NCBI GenBank assembly: GCA_963665975.1
Contig: OY762508.1
Span: 434,001 to 498,000 of the forward strand
From: G963665975 sp963665975
GTDB taxonomy: Bacteria; Bacteroidota; Rhodothermia; Rhodothermales; Bin80
Reading direction: 5' to 3'
Length of the DNA: 64,000 nt
Part shown: piece by piece, positions 53,388 through 63,259 of the stretch
Layout: each line of letters opens with the position of its first letter
Numbering within the stretch: position 1 is the stretch's first letter
Made by a program: the position numbers and the translations under genes
The notes under the pieces: generated by a model
The model's input: the letters and a program-made list of their open reading frames with translations, nothing else
Database searches by the model: none
What the model was told of the DNA's origin: nothing

Positions 53388-53965
53388 CTCGAAGTTAAGG
53401 GGTTATATACTTAAGGAACCTATGATTAATGGTCAATCTATCAAATTATTGCCATACGGACCTAACCTGGCAAGGGCATGCGATGCATGGGCTCTCTCAA
53501 GGACATCACGTACCCGAATCGGGCCAGGAAGACCCGCAGACAACAATCCCTGGAGCAGATGGACCAAATCATGTCGTGGGCGCTTCTGTTGACTTTCTTG
53601 TGTCTCCACCATCCGAACGGTGAACAGGGGCGTCGACTCATTCCGCAGGAGGTCATGGTACGAATCTACTTCATGCAGCAGCAACTTGTCGGATTCTGTC
53701 TAGTCTGCCCTGTGCCCGTTGCCCTGTGTGTACAAGGCTGTGGATACAACTCCTAGGTGGCCGTGCGGCTCCAGCTATGAGTGAAATTTGCCATTTTCGG
53801 GCCACGTCGCCTCGCATGGCGCGAATGAACCGCTTGGACCAGAGGTTCCTGCAAATTCACTTCCATATGTCTTCTTGGCACAGATCGGGCGCTTGCGCAC
53901 CAGGACTGTCTGACGGGGACGCCGAAACGACGGGGTTTATGCTTCCTGTTGTTGGATGCATACGC
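53388..53965. other. Intergenic region upstream of the T9SS protein
   Basis: The first 70 bp are AT-rich (CTTAAGGGGTTATATACTTAAGG, an imperfect inverted repeat) and probably hold the promoter of the minus-strand repeat protein. The remaining 500 bp hold short open frames on both strands with no ribosome-binding sites or recognisable domains. No RNA gene was recognised. Confidence 0.45.
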
Positions 53966-55147
53966 CTACTCCGCCAGCTCTTTCAGTGCCTCCTGTACGG
54001 CTTCGTCTCCTGACACAGATCTTCCTGCCTCGTGCAGTAGGGCACCAAGAGCGGACAGGCATGTGACGATGTTTTCCTTGCGGCTGCTATACCCCATAAG
54101 GCCAATCCGCCAGATCTTGCCGGCGAGAGCGCCAAGCCCAGCCCCGATCTCCAGGTTGTATTCCCGTAGCAATCGCCCCCGAATTCTAGCCTCGTCAACC
54201 CCTTCGGGGACGGTCACAGCGTTCAGTTGCGGAATACGCTCTGCCTCCGGCACTACAAACTGCAACCCGAGTGCTTCAATTCCAGCCCGGAGAGCCTTGT
54301 GGTTACGACTGTGGCGAGCCCAGGCGTTCTCTACGCCTTCCTCCTGCAACATGCCCAATGCCTCGTGAAGACTGTATAACGCGTTGATGGGCGCCGTATG
54401 ATGGTACGACCGTTTGGAGCCCGCTCCCCAGTAGCCAATTACCAGTCCAACATCCATAAACCAGCTCTGCACTGGTGTCCTCCGCGCGCGCACCGTCTCC
54501 AAAGCGCGGGCGCTCAGGGTGATGGGCGACAGTCCGGGCGTGCAGGATAGGCATTTCTGCGTACCGGAATAGACGGCGTCCAGACCCCAGGCATCGACAT
54601 AGAGCGGGGAGCCACCGAGAGAAGTGACCGAGTCCACAATGGTAAGACAGCCATGCGCTTGCGCAAGATCAGCCAGGGTCCGGGCATCCGATAAGGCGCC
54701 TGTAGAGGTTTCTGCGTGCACGAAAGCTACAACCTTGGTCCCGGGATGCGCCTGCAGAGCCGCCTCGAGTTTTTCCGGACTCGTAGCCCGGCCCCATGGA
54801 TCTTCCACGAGCACGACATCCGCGCCACAGCGTTCCGCCATGGCCTTCAGTCGGCCGCCAAACACTCCGTTCTGGCAGACGATCGCAGTATCACCAGGCT
54901 CCAGCAAATTGACGACGCAAGATTCCATTCCGGCGGTGCCCGGCCCGGATACCGGCATAGTCAGCGGGTTCTTGGTATGGAATGCGTACTGGAGCAATCC
55001 CTTGATATCGTCCATAAGTTCAACAAAGGCGGGATCCAGATGCCCAATCGTGGGCCTGGCCATCGCCTGCAGGACGCGAGGAGCAATGTCTGACGGACCA
55101 GGACCCATCAGCACGCGTTGTGGAGGAGTAAATGCTTCGAAAGACAT
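53966..55147 (-). CDS. Class V aminotransferase (alanine-glyoxylate/serine type)
   Basis: A 393-residue PLP enzyme: MGPGPSDIAPRVLQAM start, SGPGTAGMESCVVN, the aspartate in VDSVTSLGGS, and the PLP lysine in SGTQKCLSC (Lys198). This is the alanine-glyoxylate / serine-pyruvate aminotransferase group. It likely transfers an amino group to glyoxylate or hydroxypyruvate. ATG 55147 begins at the conserved start; a frame to 55261 adds 38 unlike residues. Confidence 0.92.
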   Translation of the reverse strand: MSFEAFTPPQRVLMGPGPSDIAPRVLQAMARPTIGHLDPAFVELMDDIKGLLQYAFHTKNPLTMPVSGPGTAGMESCVVNLLEPGDTAIVCQNGVFGGRLKAMAERCGADVVLVEDPWGRATSPEKLEAALQAHPGTKVVAFVHAETSTGALSDARTLADLAQAHGCLTIVDSVTSLGGSPLYVDAWGLDAVYSGTQKCLSCTPGLSPITLSARALETVRARRTPVQSWFMDVGLVIGYWGAGSKRSYHHTAPINALYSLHEALGMLQEEGVENAWARHSRNHKALRAGIEALGLQFVVPEAERIPQLNAVTVPEGVDEARIRGRLLREYNLEIGAGLGALAGKIWRIGLMGYSSRKENIVTCLSALGALLHEAGRSVSGDEAVQEALKELAE

Positions 55148-55283
55148 GATGTGGAAAAAGTACAAGAGGGTTGGACGGTGCGCGTGTCCTGTCGGCGCAG
55201 GACTGCAAATTACACCGGGTAATCGAATGGCAGTGTGAAAAATGGAAAAGGTCGGTCTCAATACCCGGACAGGCCAACTATTC

Positions 55284-57263
55284 CTACGGTGCGTATGCCG
55301 CTATACCCTGCGCAAGAAATGCTGCAAACCGGTCCTCGGAAACAACGCCGCTGATCTGAAGAATAGGCTTCTCGGGCTCTTCCGGAGCTACAATCGCATA
55401 CGTGGGCAATGCCACTGTGCCGGTCAAGTCCAACTGATATTGCTGTAGCTGTGTGTCCAGGGGGCCGTCCGTATAGAGCCGGAGGAGTACAAAATCGCGT
55501 TCGAAGCGGGAGGCTATGTCAGGTTTTGTGAACACGTTGGCTTCCATTTCGCGGCAGTTGGTGCATGTATACCCGGTAAAATCAATCATGACGGGCTTGC
55601 CTACGTCTTCGGCTGCAGTAAAGGCTGCCTCTATGTCATCAGTGATCCACCCTTCATCATGGGAGGCAAGAGTCTGCGGAGATCCGAATATGGCCACGAG
55701 GCTTACGTCGTCGGATTGCCGCGGAGGCAGGTAAGCATCCAATTTGTTAAGCGGCGCTCCCAGGAGGCCCGGCAACAGGTATAACGAAAGACCGAAGAAC
55801 ACAATCGACAGCAGCAAGCGTCCCACACCTACATGCTCTGCAACAGGATCCCCATGCAGGCGCAACTTCCCGACGAGATAGAACCCGGCCAACGTGAAAA
55901 TCACTATGCACAGGGCGATAGCCAGCGTACGCGAAATCGCTCCGAACCCCCAGACGATGTCTGCATTCGAGAGAAACTTGAGTGCCGCCGCCAGTTCGAT
56001 AAACCCGAACACTACCTTCAGCACCTGCATCCAGCTTCCGGCATTTGGGAGAGAGGTCAGCGCCCGGGGAAAGAGCGCAAACAGCATAAACGGCAACGAG
56101 AAGGTCAGGCTGAAGACGAACATCCCGAGTACCGGATAGAACCATGCGCCGCCTGCAATTGCAGGAAGCAGCAGGCCAACAAACGGAACAGTGCACGAAA
56201 ACGACACGAGTGTTAGTGTGAAGCCCATGAAGAACACGCCGACATAGCCACTCTGGGCGGCGCCCCTCCTATTCACGAATTGCACGATACCCTGGGGAAG
56301 ACGCAGCTCAAACAGTCCCAGTAACGAAAGGGCGAATACGATGAAGACAACGCCTATGCCCAGATTCACCCACGGATTGGCCGCGACCGACTGTGCTCCT
56401 GCCCCCTTGACGAGCGCCGCCATCGCTACACCCAATCCAGTGAACGTAGTGACGATGGCCAGTCCGTAGACCAGGCTCATGCGCACCGATTCGGCCAGCC
56501 GATCCGTGTGCTTGGTGAAATAGGACACCGTTAGTGGGATCATCGGATACACGCACGGCATGAGAAACGCACCCATGCCGGCCCCGATCGCCAAGAGCAG
56601 AAATGCCCAGAGGCTGTTCCCGCCCCGAATACCTCCAGTCACGTCGTCAGGCGGATCTGCGACATCCGTCGGGGTCGTAAGCGTTGGGGATACTGCCACG
56701 GGCTCCGTTGCCGGTACACTGCTGGCACCTGCGGCCACTTCCGGGCGCACAACCACGGTTGTTTCGAAAACCGACGTGCTTGGAGGCAGGCAAATGCGAT
56801 CATTGCACAGCAGAAAATCTATGCTGCCACGGATGGCGTGCTCACCGGGGGTGGCGTCACTGGGGCTGACCAAGTCGGCCCACAGGAATGCCTGCTCCTC
56901 GAAATAGACAACATCCGTTTCGAACCACTGATCATACCCCGTGTGCGTTCCCTTCTGGCGGAGGTCTGCCGCACCAAAGCCTCCTGGCGCAATGTTGTAA
57001 AGAATTGCTATTGCACGACTTGGAGGTGGCGATCCCAGCGCATACATTCTCCATGGCCCGTCACCTGGAGAAGCCTCGGCAAATTCCGCCTCGAATTCCA
57101 GGCGCCACGTCCCACCAGGATGCACTATTGCGGGATTTGCGCGTACGGTCCACCCAGCAATGTCTAGTGCCGGGCTTCTGAATTGCGCTGCGGCCGGCAA
57201 TAGACCAATGCTCTGCAGCCACAGTCCCGGGAGTAGTATTACCAATGCACGCAATCCACGCAT
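55284..57263 (-). CDS. dsbD: DsbD-family thiol:disulfide interchange protein
   Basis: A 659-residue protein with a signal peptide, a periplasmic N-terminal domain carrying NDRICLPP, an eight-helix membrane domain with cysteines in MPCVYPMIPLTVSYF and SFSCTVPFVG, and a C-terminal thioredoxin domain with CTNC (GYTCTNCREME). All three redox pairs of the DsbD electron relay are therefore present. It passes cytoplasmic reducing power to periplasmic partners, such as cytochrome maturation or the redoxin at 31.8 kb. Confidence 0.92.
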   Translation of the reverse strand: MRGLRALVILLPGLWLQSIGLLPAAAQFRSPALDIAGWTVRANPAIVHPGGTWRLEFEAEFAEASPGDGPWRMYALGSPPPSRAIAILYNIAPGGFGAADLRQKGTHTGYDQWFETDVVYFEEQAFLWADLVSPSDATPGEHAIRGSIDFLLCNDRICLPPSTSVFETTVVVRPEVAAGASSVPATEPVAVSPTLTTPTDVADPPDDVTGGIRGGNSLWAFLLLAIGAGMGAFLMPCVYPMIPLTVSYFTKHTDRLAESVRMSLVYGLAIVTTFTGLGVAMAALVKGAGAQSVAANPWVNLGIGVVFIVFALSLLGLFELRLPQGIVQFVNRRGAAQSGYVGVFFMGFTLTLVSFSCTVPFVGLLLPAIAGGAWFYPVLGMFVFSLTFSLPFMLFALFPRALTSLPNAGSWMQVLKVVFGFIELAAALKFLSNADIVWGFGAISRTLAIALCIVIFTLAGFYLVGKLRLHGDPVAEHVGVGRLLLSIVFFGLSLYLLPGLLGAPLNKLDAYLPPRQSDDVSLVAIFGSPQTLASHDEGWITDDIEAAFTAAEDVGKPVMIDFTGYTCTNCREMEANVFTKPDIASRFERDFVLLRLYTDGPLDTQLQQYQLDLTGTVALPTYAIVAPEEPEKPILQISGVVSEDRFAAFLAQGIAAYAP

Positions 57264-57350
57264 CGCTAATCACCCCCGTTGTGTACGGTGCCTCCGGGAA
57301 CACTGCACCCCATGCACCCGCGCGGCAATCCACCAGGATTCCGCAGCCTG

Positions 57351-57812
57351 TTATTCCTTATCCTCCCCGCCTTCGGGAACCACGCGAACCTTGACATTCG
57401 CTTCAATGTCCGTGTGCAGCTTCACGGTGGCGACATATTCTCCAATCAACCGCACATCCTCAAGAAGCCGGATTTGCCTGCGATCGATGGTAAATCCCTG
57501 CAAGGCAAGATTCAGCGCGATCTGATTGGACGTAATCGTTCCGAAGATCCGGTCTCCCTCTCCTACCGTAGCCTCAATTACAACCTCAATTTTCTCCAGT
57601 TCCTGTTGCAGGAGGGCTGCATTCTCTTTCTGTTGTGCATGCTTCCGCACTTGTTGGCGCATTTCGTCGCGACGCGCACGAACGGCACCGTCCGTCGCAA
57701 GCCTTGCCAGGCCCTTCGGGATCAGGAAATTGCGCCCATAGCCCGCCTTGACGGTTACAATGTCGCCCTCGGCCCCAAGGTGTTCGATATTGCTAAGAAG
57801 AATCAGTCTCAT
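57351..57812 (-). CDS. rplI: 50S ribosomal protein L9
   Basis: A 153-residue protein opening MRLILLSNIEHLGAEGDIVTVKAGYGRNFLIPKGLA, the L9 N-domain, with a long central helix and a C-terminal domain. The third gene of rpsF-rpsR-rplI. Confidence 0.96.
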   Translation of the reverse strand: MRLILLSNIEHLGAEGDIVTVKAGYGRNFLIPKGLARLATDGAVRARRDEMRQQVRKHAQQKENAALLQQELEKIEVVIEATVGEGDRIFGTITSNQIALNLALQGFTIDRRQIRLLEDVRLIGEYVATVKLHTDIEANVKVRVVPEGGEDKE

Positions 57813-57859
57813 GTTTCTGTGATGTACCGGTTTGGGCAGAATCGCCCAAGCGCGCTTTA

Positions 57860-58051
57860 CTATCGTACAGAGTCGGCCACGTACGGCAGCATAGCCAGAT
57901 GCCGCGCCCGCTTTACTGCAGTAGTAATGCTCCGCTGCTTCTTCGCGGACGTATTGGTCACGCGCCGTGGCAACAGCTTTCCTTGCTCGTTGATGTAGCG
58001 CTGCAGATACTCGGTATCCTTGTAATCGATGTACAGGGGCTCTCTTGCCAT
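57860..58051 (-). CDS. rpsR: 30S ribosomal protein S18
   Basis: A 63-residue protein with YIDYKDTEYLQRYINEQGKLLPRRVT and KKQRSITTAVKRARHLAMLPY, the S18 signature. It is slightly short at the N-terminus. It follows rpsF directly, with no ssb gene between, as is usual in Bacteroidota. Confidence 0.96.
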   Translation of the reverse strand: MAREPLYIDYKDTEYLQRYINEQGKLLPRRVTNTSAKKQRSITTAVKRARHLAMLPYVADSVR

Positions 58052-58088
58052 GGTGCGAAGCTCGGTATGTGGAGGTACGGCTGGACGG

Positions 58089-58451
58089 TTATGCTACTTC
58101 TGCTGCCAAAGACGCAGCCTTATTCCTGCGTGCCTCGTAGTGGTGAATCATTTTCTTGTCCATCCGCAGCGTGAGGTAACGCAATATGTGATCGTCTATT
58201 TCCAGCGAGCGCTCCAATCGCGCCACGATCTTGCCATGTCCCTCGAAATACATATTGACGTAGTAACCGTTGCGCCGCTTGCGAATCGGATAGGCCAGGC
58301 GCCGCGTTCCCCATTCGTCCACTTCCAGGATCGTGCCTCCCGCGTTCTCAACGATCTCGTTAATCTTGGCTACGGCCCCTTTATTCTGGTCCTCGGAAAG
58401 CACCGGAGTGAGGATATACGTCAGTTCGTACCTGTTCTTGTCAAGCGTCAT
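58089..58451 (-). CDS. rpsF: 30S ribosomal protein S6
   Basis: A 120-residue protein: NRYELTYILTPVLSEDQ ... VDEWGTRRLAYPIRKRRNGYYV, the S6 fold. A strong hairpin lies 38-67 bases upstream of its ATG (58489-58518). Confidence 0.96.
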   Translation of the reverse strand: MTLDKNRYELTYILTPVLSEDQNKGAVAKINEIVENAGGTILEVDEWGTRRLAYPIRKRRNGYYVNMYFEGHGKIVARLERSLEIDDHILRYLTLRMDKKMIHHYEARRNKAASLAAEVA

Positions 58452-58488
58452 GAGCGTCCCTGTGGTATGACATAGGTAAAAGTCATGC

Positions 58489-58518
58489 CCCCGTTCGGGA
58501 GCAGGGTTTTGAACGGGG
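58489..58518 (-). promoter_or_regulatory. Hairpin in the rpsF leader (possible S6:S18 site)
   Basis: CCCCGTTC and GAACGGGG form a perfect 8-bp stem around a 14-base loop, about 38 bases before the rpsF ATG on the minus strand. No T-run follows, so it is not the terminator of prfA. S6:S18 autoregulation by a structured rpsF leader is established in many bacteria; whether this is that motif (with its CCG bulge) is not proven. Confidence 0.4.
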
Positions 58519-58612
58519 CCGTTAAATGCAGGATTGCTTCAATGGATCCGTCAAGTTGCCGTGAAATGCCTTCGAATTGTGGCCGAAGCTCTCAAATCGC
58601 CGCCTGGTTGGC

Positions 58613-59689
58613 TTACAGATTGGACAATCGATCTGTATTGTCACGCGTCCTCAACGCGCTAATAAGCGTATCCAAATCGCCATCGATGATCTTGCGTAGC
58701 GGATGATTCTTACCTGCCCCGTCCAGGCGATGGTCGGTTACCCGATCTTGCGGAAAATTGTACGTCCTGATTTTAACCGAACGATCTCCCGAACTGACAG
58801 CAGAGCGCCGCGCAGCATCCCGGGCATTCTTTGCCTGGGCCATCGTGTGGTCGTACAGCCGGGAACGCAAGACACGCATGGCCTTGTTCTTGTTCTTGAG
58901 TTGACTTTTTTCATCCTGACAAGTGACGACCAAGCCAGTAGGGATGTGTGTAATGCGGACTGCCGAGTCGGTAGTGTTGACGCTCTGGCCTCCAGGCCCA
59001 CTGGAGCGATAGACGTCGACCTTGATTTCATGGGCCGCAATGGTAATGTCGACCTGGTCCGCTTCCGGAAGTACAGCCACGCTGGCAGCTGAAGTATGCA
59101 AGCGCCCGCTGGACTCTGTTTCCGGTACGCGTTGCACGCGGTGAACCCCGTTTTCGTACTTCAGAAACCCGTACACATCCACGCCGCCGATTTCGAATAT
59201 CACTTCTCGGAACCCACCCACAGCTCCCGGCGACGTACTTATGACGGACAGCTTCCACCCGCGCCGCTCGGCGTAGCGATCGTAGACTCGAAACAGGTCA
59301 CCCGCGAACAGGGCCGCCTCATTGCCCCCAGTCCCGGCACGGATTTCAACAATCACATCCTTGGCATCCTCCGGATCCCTGGGTATCAGCGCAAGGCGCA
59401 GCACCTGCTCCATTTTCGGTAGCCGACCTGTCAGGACTTCCAGCTCTTCCCTGGCCATACGGACAATCTCATCGTCCTCTTCCAAGCGTATCATTTCCTT
59501 GAGGTCGTCGCTTTCTCGCAGGACTTCCTCATATCCGTTGATGGCTTCGACCACGCCGGTCAACTCACGGAATTCGGGTCCCAGCCTTCCCATCTGCTGC
59601 GGATCTGTGGCAACGGCAGGTTGGGCAATCAATCGACTCACTTCTTCAAACCGCAGCTTGATATCCTGCAGTTTATCCAGATTCATCAT
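58613..59689 (-). CDS. prfA: Peptide chain release factor 1
   Basis: A 358-residue protein with the GGQ catalytic loop (SSGPGGQSVNTTDSAVR) and the tripeptide-type reading motif in VPETESSG, in place of the PAT of many RF1 proteins. It therefore reads UAA and UAG. The position of the tripeptide separates it from RF2. Confidence 0.95.
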   Translation of the reverse strand: MMNLDKLQDIKLRFEEVSRLIAQPAVATDPQQMGRLGPEFRELTGVVEAINGYEEVLRESDDLKEMIRLEEDDEIVRMAREELEVLTGRLPKMEQVLRLALIPRDPEDAKDVIVEIRAGTGGNEAALFAGDLFRVYDRYAERRGWKLSVISTSPGAVGGFREVIFEIGGVDVYGFLKYENGVHRVQRVPETESSGRLHTSAASVAVLPEADQVDITIAAHEIKVDVYRSSGPGGQSVNTTDSAVRITHIPTGLVVTCQDEKSQLKNKNKAMRVLRSRLYDHTMAQAKNARDAARRSAVSSGDRSVKIRTYNFPQDRVTDHRLDGAGKNHPLRKIIDGDLDTLISALRTRDNTDRLSNL

Positions 59690-59844
59690 ACCAATCTCGG
59701 GGACTTGGGCGCTGCACGCTGAGGCGACACTCGAATACCTGCAACAGAAGAACTGTGCGAGACGATGTCATTAGGATTTTCCAACGAACGCGCGTTGCCC
59801 GCGACGGGTTCGCGCACGGGCCTGCGGAATCCAGCGCCTATCGA

Positions 59845-60258
59845 CTATTGTGCTCGCGTCTTCACCACGATTGCGCCGTGTATGTGGCTTCTCGAACCGA
59901 GGCGCTGGGCGCGGGCTGTATTGAGGTGCTCTATTTCTTCCACGGAAATTGACGATACCCTGCGTAGGGTCTCTGTGTCTCCCATAAACAAACGATCCAC
60001 ATAGACAGCTATGAAATCCATCAGGTCGGCATCGTTCCCCTGACGAGGACCGACGGTGGAAATGCCCCGCTTTATCAGCCAGCGCGGCCTGAGTTGTCTA
60101 ACAATGTCGTACGCATCGCCAAACACTAATCCGGACTCTTCGATTTCCTGCTTGGAGATGGGGCCAGCCTTGTTTTGCGATCCTGTGGATCCCGTAGAGG
60201 CGCAAGCAGCAACGATGCACGCAGATGCTACCAGAAGAATGATGGATAGTGACTTCAT
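59845..60258 (-). CDS. Small lipoprotein, function unknown
   Basis: A 137-residue protein with lipobox LVASACIVAACAS (CAS) and an ending SSISVEEIEHLNTARAQRLG then HIHGAIVVKTRA. The last part resembles a TonB-receptor plug fragment (a VEEIEHL...GAIVVKT pattern). It may be a truncated plug-like periplasmic protein. No partner gene is adjacent. Confidence 0.6.
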   Translation of the reverse strand: MKSLSIILLVASACIVAACASTGSTGSQNKAGPISKQEIEESGLVFGDAYDIVRQLRPRWLIKRGISTVGPRQGNDADLMDFIAVYVDRLFMGDTETLRRVSSISVEEIEHLNTARAQRLGSRSHIHGAIVVKTRAQ

Positions 60259-60299
60259 TCGTGGCAGGAGTTAGCGTGAATAGGGACAACAGGAAATGC

Positions 60300-61331
60300 C
60301 TACGCAAACTGCGGATCACGCACTGAACGACCAATAGCCTGTGCAATCACCCGTATCTGCCGCATTAGTTCAGCCATCTGGTCAAAAAAGAGCGACTGCG
60401 GTCCATCGCTCTTGGCCACGGAGGGATCAGGATGCACTTCGATCATAATACCGTCTGCCCCCGCGGCGACCGCGGCACGCGCCATGGGCGTCACCTTGTC
60501 TCGAATGCCGGTGCCGTGACTGGGATCCACAAAAACAGGCAGGTGGGTCTTTTTCTTCGCCACCGGCACCGCGGACAGGTCCAGCGTGTTGCGCGTGTAG
60601 GTTTCGAATGTCCTTATGCCGCGCTCGCACAGAATCACGTGGGGGTTGCCCTGGCTCATGACGTACTCGGCGGCCATTAACCACTCTTCTATCGTGGCAG
60701 ACATCCCTCGCTTGAGAAATACCGGTTTGTCACTGCGGCCGAGCTCCTTGAGCAGGTCAAAATTCTGCATATTGCGTGCGCCTACCTGAAACACATCAGT
60801 GTACGGGTAGGCGAGGTCAATCTTGGCCAGATCGGTAATCTCCGTGATGGTCTGTAGCCCGTGCTTATCTGCCGCTGAGCGCAGATAGCGCAGGCCCTCC
60901 TCGCCCAAGCCCTGGAAGGAATACGGCGACGTTCGCGGCTTGAAGGCCCCCCCTCTCAGGAATGTCGCGCCGTGAGCCGCTACATGGGCCGCGGTCTGCT
61001 CCATTTGCTCCTTGCTTTCCACTGAGCACGGTCCCGCCATGACAACAACTTCATTTCCGCCCACCAGCACGCCACCGATGTCAAAGACGCTCGCCTCTTT
61101 CTTCCACGACCGGCTCGCAAATTTGTAAGACTCGGTGACGCGGTGAACATTGGCAACCCCGTCAATAAGCATAATGATGCGCGAGTCAAATTCGGGCTTT
61201 ACTCCAATCGCTCCCAATACGGTCCGATTGACGCCACTCGACCGGTGCACGTCGAAACCATACGCGTTGAGATTGTTGATTACGGTTTCAATTTGGGCCT
61301 CGGAGGCCCCTTGCTCCATGATGACTACCAT
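60300..61331 (-). CDS. aroF: 3-deoxy-7-phosphoheptulonate synthase (AroF type)
   Basis: A 343-residue class I-beta DAHP synthase with an N-terminal ACT-like regulatory segment (about residues 1-70) and the barrel with VVMAGPCSVESKEQM, GGAFKPRTSPYSFQG, VGARNMQNF and VDPSHGTG. It condenses PEP and erythrose-4-phosphate, the first step of chorismate synthesis. The ACT-like part implies feedback control by an aromatic amino acid. pabB and pabC on the other strand use chorismate. Confidence 0.95.
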   Translation of the reverse strand: MVVIMEQGASEAQIETVINNLNAYGFDVHRSSGVNRTVLGAIGVKPEFDSRIIMLIDGVANVHRVTESYKFASRSWKKEASVFDIGGVLVGGNEVVVMAGPCSVESKEQMEQTAAHVAAHGATFLRGGAFKPRTSPYSFQGLGEEGLRYLRSAADKHGLQTITEITDLAKIDLAYPYTDVFQVGARNMQNFDLLKELGRSDKPVFLKRGMSATIEEWLMAAEYVMSQGNPHVILCERGIRTFETYTRNTLDLSAVPVAKKKTHLPVFVDPSHGTGIRDKVTPMARAAVAAGADGIMIEVHPDPSVAKSDGPQSLFFDQMAELMRQIRVIAQAIGRSVRDPQFA

Positions 61332-62024
61332 CGCGCCGTTGTCTGATGTTAGTGCGGCATATCCGAAAAGTAATGGACACTAACCCCTGTCGCAGCGGTA
61401 CGTTCTCTTGTTTTCACTGAATCGAGCAAGCGTTTGCCACCACGGGTTAGCCTTGCTCATTGCCCACATCTTTCGCGTAACATACCGATTGTAGCCGGGT
61501 TCATTCACGACATGAAGCGGCACAGCCAGGTCTTTCGCGGGTGCAGTGGAGCAAGCATGCCACTGGAGGGTTTGCGCTGCAGCTTCGAGGCTCCGGAGGC
61601 GAACCCGGAGACATCCAGAGAAGCTGCGCAACCTGTATGGTCAACAACTTGGACAGCTCGTTCGTGGATCGTGCCCGATGGGGGGCTTACCGCACAAATG
61701 ATCCGGCTCCTCCACCCGACCAGTCCAACGTTCACAACCGATCTATGGCTCAATGACACGCGAAAATGGGTTAACCAGCCTATGAATCGTGCAGACGGCA
61801 GAGCTAACGAAAGTCACTCCCACCAGACCGGCAACATTACCTCTGAATCCCTGGCAACTGCTTGCCACTTCTCCACCACGATGCTTTATATCGCACGGTT
61901 CAAGGAAGCAGGCGTTGGCATCGCGTATGTAGCCGAAAACCTTCCATGCTTGGCTGAAGCGGATAATCCAGCTCGTCATACGTGTCCCCCGACCGCCCCT
62001 GCTTGAGGATCAGAGATCGAAACA
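61332..62024. other. Gap between aroF and pabB, mostly decayed sequence
   Basis: No gene can be supported. Successive minus-strand frames (61743-61979, 61505-61759, 61380-61631) tile across it in different frames, which could be a frameshifted remnant. A 190-codon + frame lacks a ribosome-binding site and a recognisable product. Confidence 0.45.
61380..61979 (-). pseudogene. Possible frameshifted remnant of an unknown gene
   Basis: Three overlapping minus-strand frames cover this stretch in turn. The last (ending 61380) encodes a segment with real-protein character (VTRKMWAMSKANPWWQTLARF). I do not recognise a family, and the joined reading is only inference. Confidence 0.3.
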
Positions 62025-63251
62025 ATGAAGTCTGTTAAACCAACGTCCCTCTTGATAGACTCGGGCGGAGGATGGTTCGATTCCGGATCCTCCCCCATGG
62101 CCGGTGTCTTCGGCGACCCAGCGCTCACACTATGCTTTTCAGGCAATGAGACCAAAGTGTTCTCCGCTTCAGGAGAAGAAGCTGTCTCCGAAGACCCCCT
62201 ACTATTAATTGAGCAACTGGCAGCCGAGGGATATACTGCAATTGGCTACATAAGCTACGACTATCTTCGTTACACGACTCCGGGAGTTGAGACATCCAGG
62301 GACAAGAAAGACGAGAGGCTTCCCCTCGTGTTCTTCCATTTTTACGACAAAAACGGCTTTTACGTTGCTCCCTGCAATGAAGCGCTCTCTGCCTCCGTTA
62401 CCTCCGTAAACAGCCGACCTGGAAGCCTTCCGCACCCGAATATCAGGAAAGAGGAGTACGCATGTAAGATTTCGGCAGTAAAAGAGCATATAGCCGCGGG
62501 GAATGTTTACCAGGTAAATCTTTCGCGCAAGTTCCGATTTGAGCCACTTGGTGAGCCGCTTTCGTGGTTTGCGGATTTTTACTGCGCGCAACCCGTTCCC
62601 TTCGCCGCCCTTATTTGTTGTCCGGGCTTTGAAATCGTAAGCGGTTCAATGGAGTTGTTTCTTAAGAGACGGGGCGACCGGATTATTACAAGGCCTATAA
62701 AGGGAACCATCAGACGAGATCCGGATCCTCACCGGGACAGGCAACTCGCAGAGGCGCTGAGAAGAAACCCAAAGGAGCGTGCCGAGAACCTGATGATTGT
62801 TGACCTCATGAGAAACGACCTTGGGAGAATCTGCAGATATGGTTCCATTGAGGTCAAAGAGCTCTTCGCTGTCAGGCGTTATTCCACTCTTTTCCAAATG
62901 GAGTCCGAGATTGAGGGATGCCTACGCCCCGATGTCGGATTTTCGCGCATAGTCGCCAGCACGTTTCCCCCGGGATCTGTTACCGGGGCCCCGAAGAGAG
63001 AGGCCCTTCGGATAATAGACAGTATCGAGCCTCACCTGAGGGGGCCTTACTGCGGGACGATCTGTCTTTTTTTCCCGAATGGGGATTTTACCATGAGCGT
63101 CGCGATCCGCACGGGAGTGAATCGTCCTGACGGTGCGGAATTCTGCTTCGGGGGCGGAATCGTTTGGGATTCAAAAGCGGACGAGGAATACGGGGAAACT
63201 GAACTTAAGGCAAGAGCGCTAACATCGATCGCGTCCCAGCAGTTGCTGTAG
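62025..63251 (+). CDS. pabB: Aminodeoxychorismate synthase component I
   Basis: A 408-residue chorismate-binding enzyme: ITRPIKGTIRRD with the catalytic lysine of the PabB type (anthranilate synthase has PIAGT), ENLMIVDLMRNDLGRI, PPGSVTGAPKREAL and GGGIVWDSKADEEYGETELKA. It makes aminodeoxychorismate from chorismate and ammonia for folate. Arginine is coded mainly by AGA/AGG, unlike the surrounding genes, pointing to transfer. An eight-base gap leads to pabC. No pabA is visible. Confidence 0.88.
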   Translation: MKSVKPTSLLIDSGGGWFDSGSSPMAGVFGDPALTLCFSGNETKVFSASGEEAVSEDPLLLIEQLAAEGYTAIGYISYDYLRYTTPGVETSRDKKDERLPLVFFHFYDKNGFYVAPCNEALSASVTSVNSRPGSLPHPNIRKEEYACKISAVKEHIAAGNVYQVNLSRKFRFEPLGEPLSWFADFYCAQPVPFAALICCPGFEIVSGSMELFLKRRGDRIITRPIKGTIRRDPDPHRDRQLAEALRRNPKERAENLMIVDLMRNDLGRICRYGSIEVKELFAVRRYSTLFQMESEIEGCLRPDVGFSRIVASTFPPGSVTGAPKREALRIIDSIEPHLRGPYCGTICLFFPNGDFTMSVAIRTGVNRPDGAEFCFGGGIVWDSKADEEYGETELKARALTSIASQQLL

Positions 63252-63259
63252 TACTAACT

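Noticed and set aside
61434..62006. A 190-codon + strand frame before pabB
   Set aside because: No ribosome-binding site and low-complexity, non-protein-like composition.
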